DNA of 64,000 nt from Gibbula magus. Lineage: Eukaryota; Mollusca; Gastropoda; Trochida; Trochidae. Below the pieces are notes generated by a model. The model was not told where the DNA came from. It did not search any database and saw only the letters and a program-made list of their open reading frames with translations. This document shows, one piece after another, positions 63,407-64,000 of this stretch; within the stretch, counting starts at the first letter, position 1; the number at the start of each line of letters is the position of its first letter. A program made the position numbers and the translations under genes. The DNA lies in NCBI GenBank assembly GCA_936450465.1, contig OW388292.1, forward strand, positions 9,009,756 through 9,073,755, written 5' to 3'.

Positions 63407-64000
63407 GTCACTGAACTACTGCGATTGTCCCTTGTACAACTACAAAGCAGAGCATAGGCAGCACTGAGAGCGTTATATTTCTTATCTTGCAGATGATTCA
63501 CGGCTTGTTTCCTCTGGTATTTGAGATGTTGATCTGTCGAATCAAGACATGTTTTGTATCATTGGTGTATGATAATGGATGTATCTGTAGGAGAATGTGA
63601 TTTAACTTGTGATTCAAAATCCAAATTCAAATTTCAAAAATTTTCAGACAGTTACAGTTACAATTTCAGTCAATCATTCTCTGTCGAGATAGGCCTAAGA
63701 CTGAGATATTTTTCATCAATGTCAGTACAAATGTTGGTGTTTTGGTTGGTTGTTAATATCATATTTTGTAGTACCCATACATTTCAGATAGGTTACATGA
63801 AAGATACATACACTTTGTCATGAGTCGTAAAGGTCGGACAGTTAGTCAAGTGTAAGGTGTTCAAGATAGAGGGTTTTCATTTGCACTGTCACAAACATTA
63901 ATTATTATGAACTTGTTTAGCTTCAAAAAGTGAATGACAGGTTGATCATAATCAATATACTAAAAACTTGATCTGAAGCAAGTTCTGAGCATTATGTCCA
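63407..64000. other. Non-coding DNA at window end
   Basis: An acceptor-like CTTATCTTGCAG ends at 63492, but no donor gives a plausible exon. The 89-codon + frame at 63554-63823 lacks features. Confidence 0.4.

Overview
The window looks like animal (metazoan) nuclear DNA. It is AT-rich and gene-poor, with canonical GT/AG splice signals, poly-A and dinucleotide microsatellites, many minisatellites, short non-autonomous DNA transposons and tRNA-derived SINE-like pieces. There are no bacterial-style operons, no Shine-Dalgarno-led gene chains and no long intact reading frames. The style (large introns, tRNA-headed short elements, many decaying tandem arrays) would suit a mollusc or another lophotrochozoan. 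That is an impression only; no sequence seen here fixes the taxon.

Coding content is very small. The only convincing coding piece is a first coding exon on the + strand at about 54.19-54.31 kb. It encodes a signal peptide and ends in a consensus donor with a phase-1 intron, as is typical of secreted or receptor proteins built from extracellular modules. It lies behind a GC-richer, promoter-like block (53.45-54.19 kb). The rest of that gene must lie downstream of the window, because nothing from 54.3 to 64 kb is recognisable as its second exon. A second candidate exon, probably 5'-untranslated, is at 27,592-27,662 (+). It may belong to the same or another transcript. Almost all open frames in the window are chance frames or translations of tandem repeats.

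Layout. 1-9.4 kb: AT-rich non-coding DNA with a GC-richer promoter-like patch at 2.64-3.6 kb. 9.4-10.7 kb: an unusually dense block, followed by an unexplained 178-codon open frame on the - strand. 11-18 kb: small duplications, short minisatellites, a pogo/Tigger-like transposon end (15.65 kb) and a 142-bp MITE (17.16 kb). 19.8-20.4 kb: an old, strongly diverged tandem array of roughly 85-bp units. 22.2 kb: SINE-like element. 23.9 kb: a run of 30 G. 25.9-26.6 kb: 93-bp and short GTGTGATAC-type repeats. 33-37 kb: 30-, 59- and 34-bp tandem repeats. 37.98-39.13 kb: a pyrimidine-rich complex of four adjoining arrays, ending in a symmetric (GTCT)8(CT)53(GTCT)8. 42.26-43.0 kb: about 32 copies of a 23-bp repeat, with a local dimeric higher-order structure. 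43.47 kb: a nested hairpin. 46.6-47.0 kb: a complete 399-bp hAT-type MITE with an 8-bp target duplication. 47.8 kb: second tRNA-like SINE piece. 49.7-52.6 kb: four further diverged arrays. 53.45-54.31 kb: promoter region and signal-peptide exon. 54.3-64 kb: presumed first intron with 22-bp and CCAT repeats, a GC-richer block with two TCF/LEF-like sites (58.2 kb), and a weak LINE reverse-transcriptase-like relic (63.3 kb, - strand).

I found no clear undescribed gene system. The most interesting items are the signal-peptide exon of an unidentified gene, a recurring AP-1/E-box composite motif, the number and varied decay of the tandem arrays, the hAT MITE with intact target duplication, and the nested hairpin.
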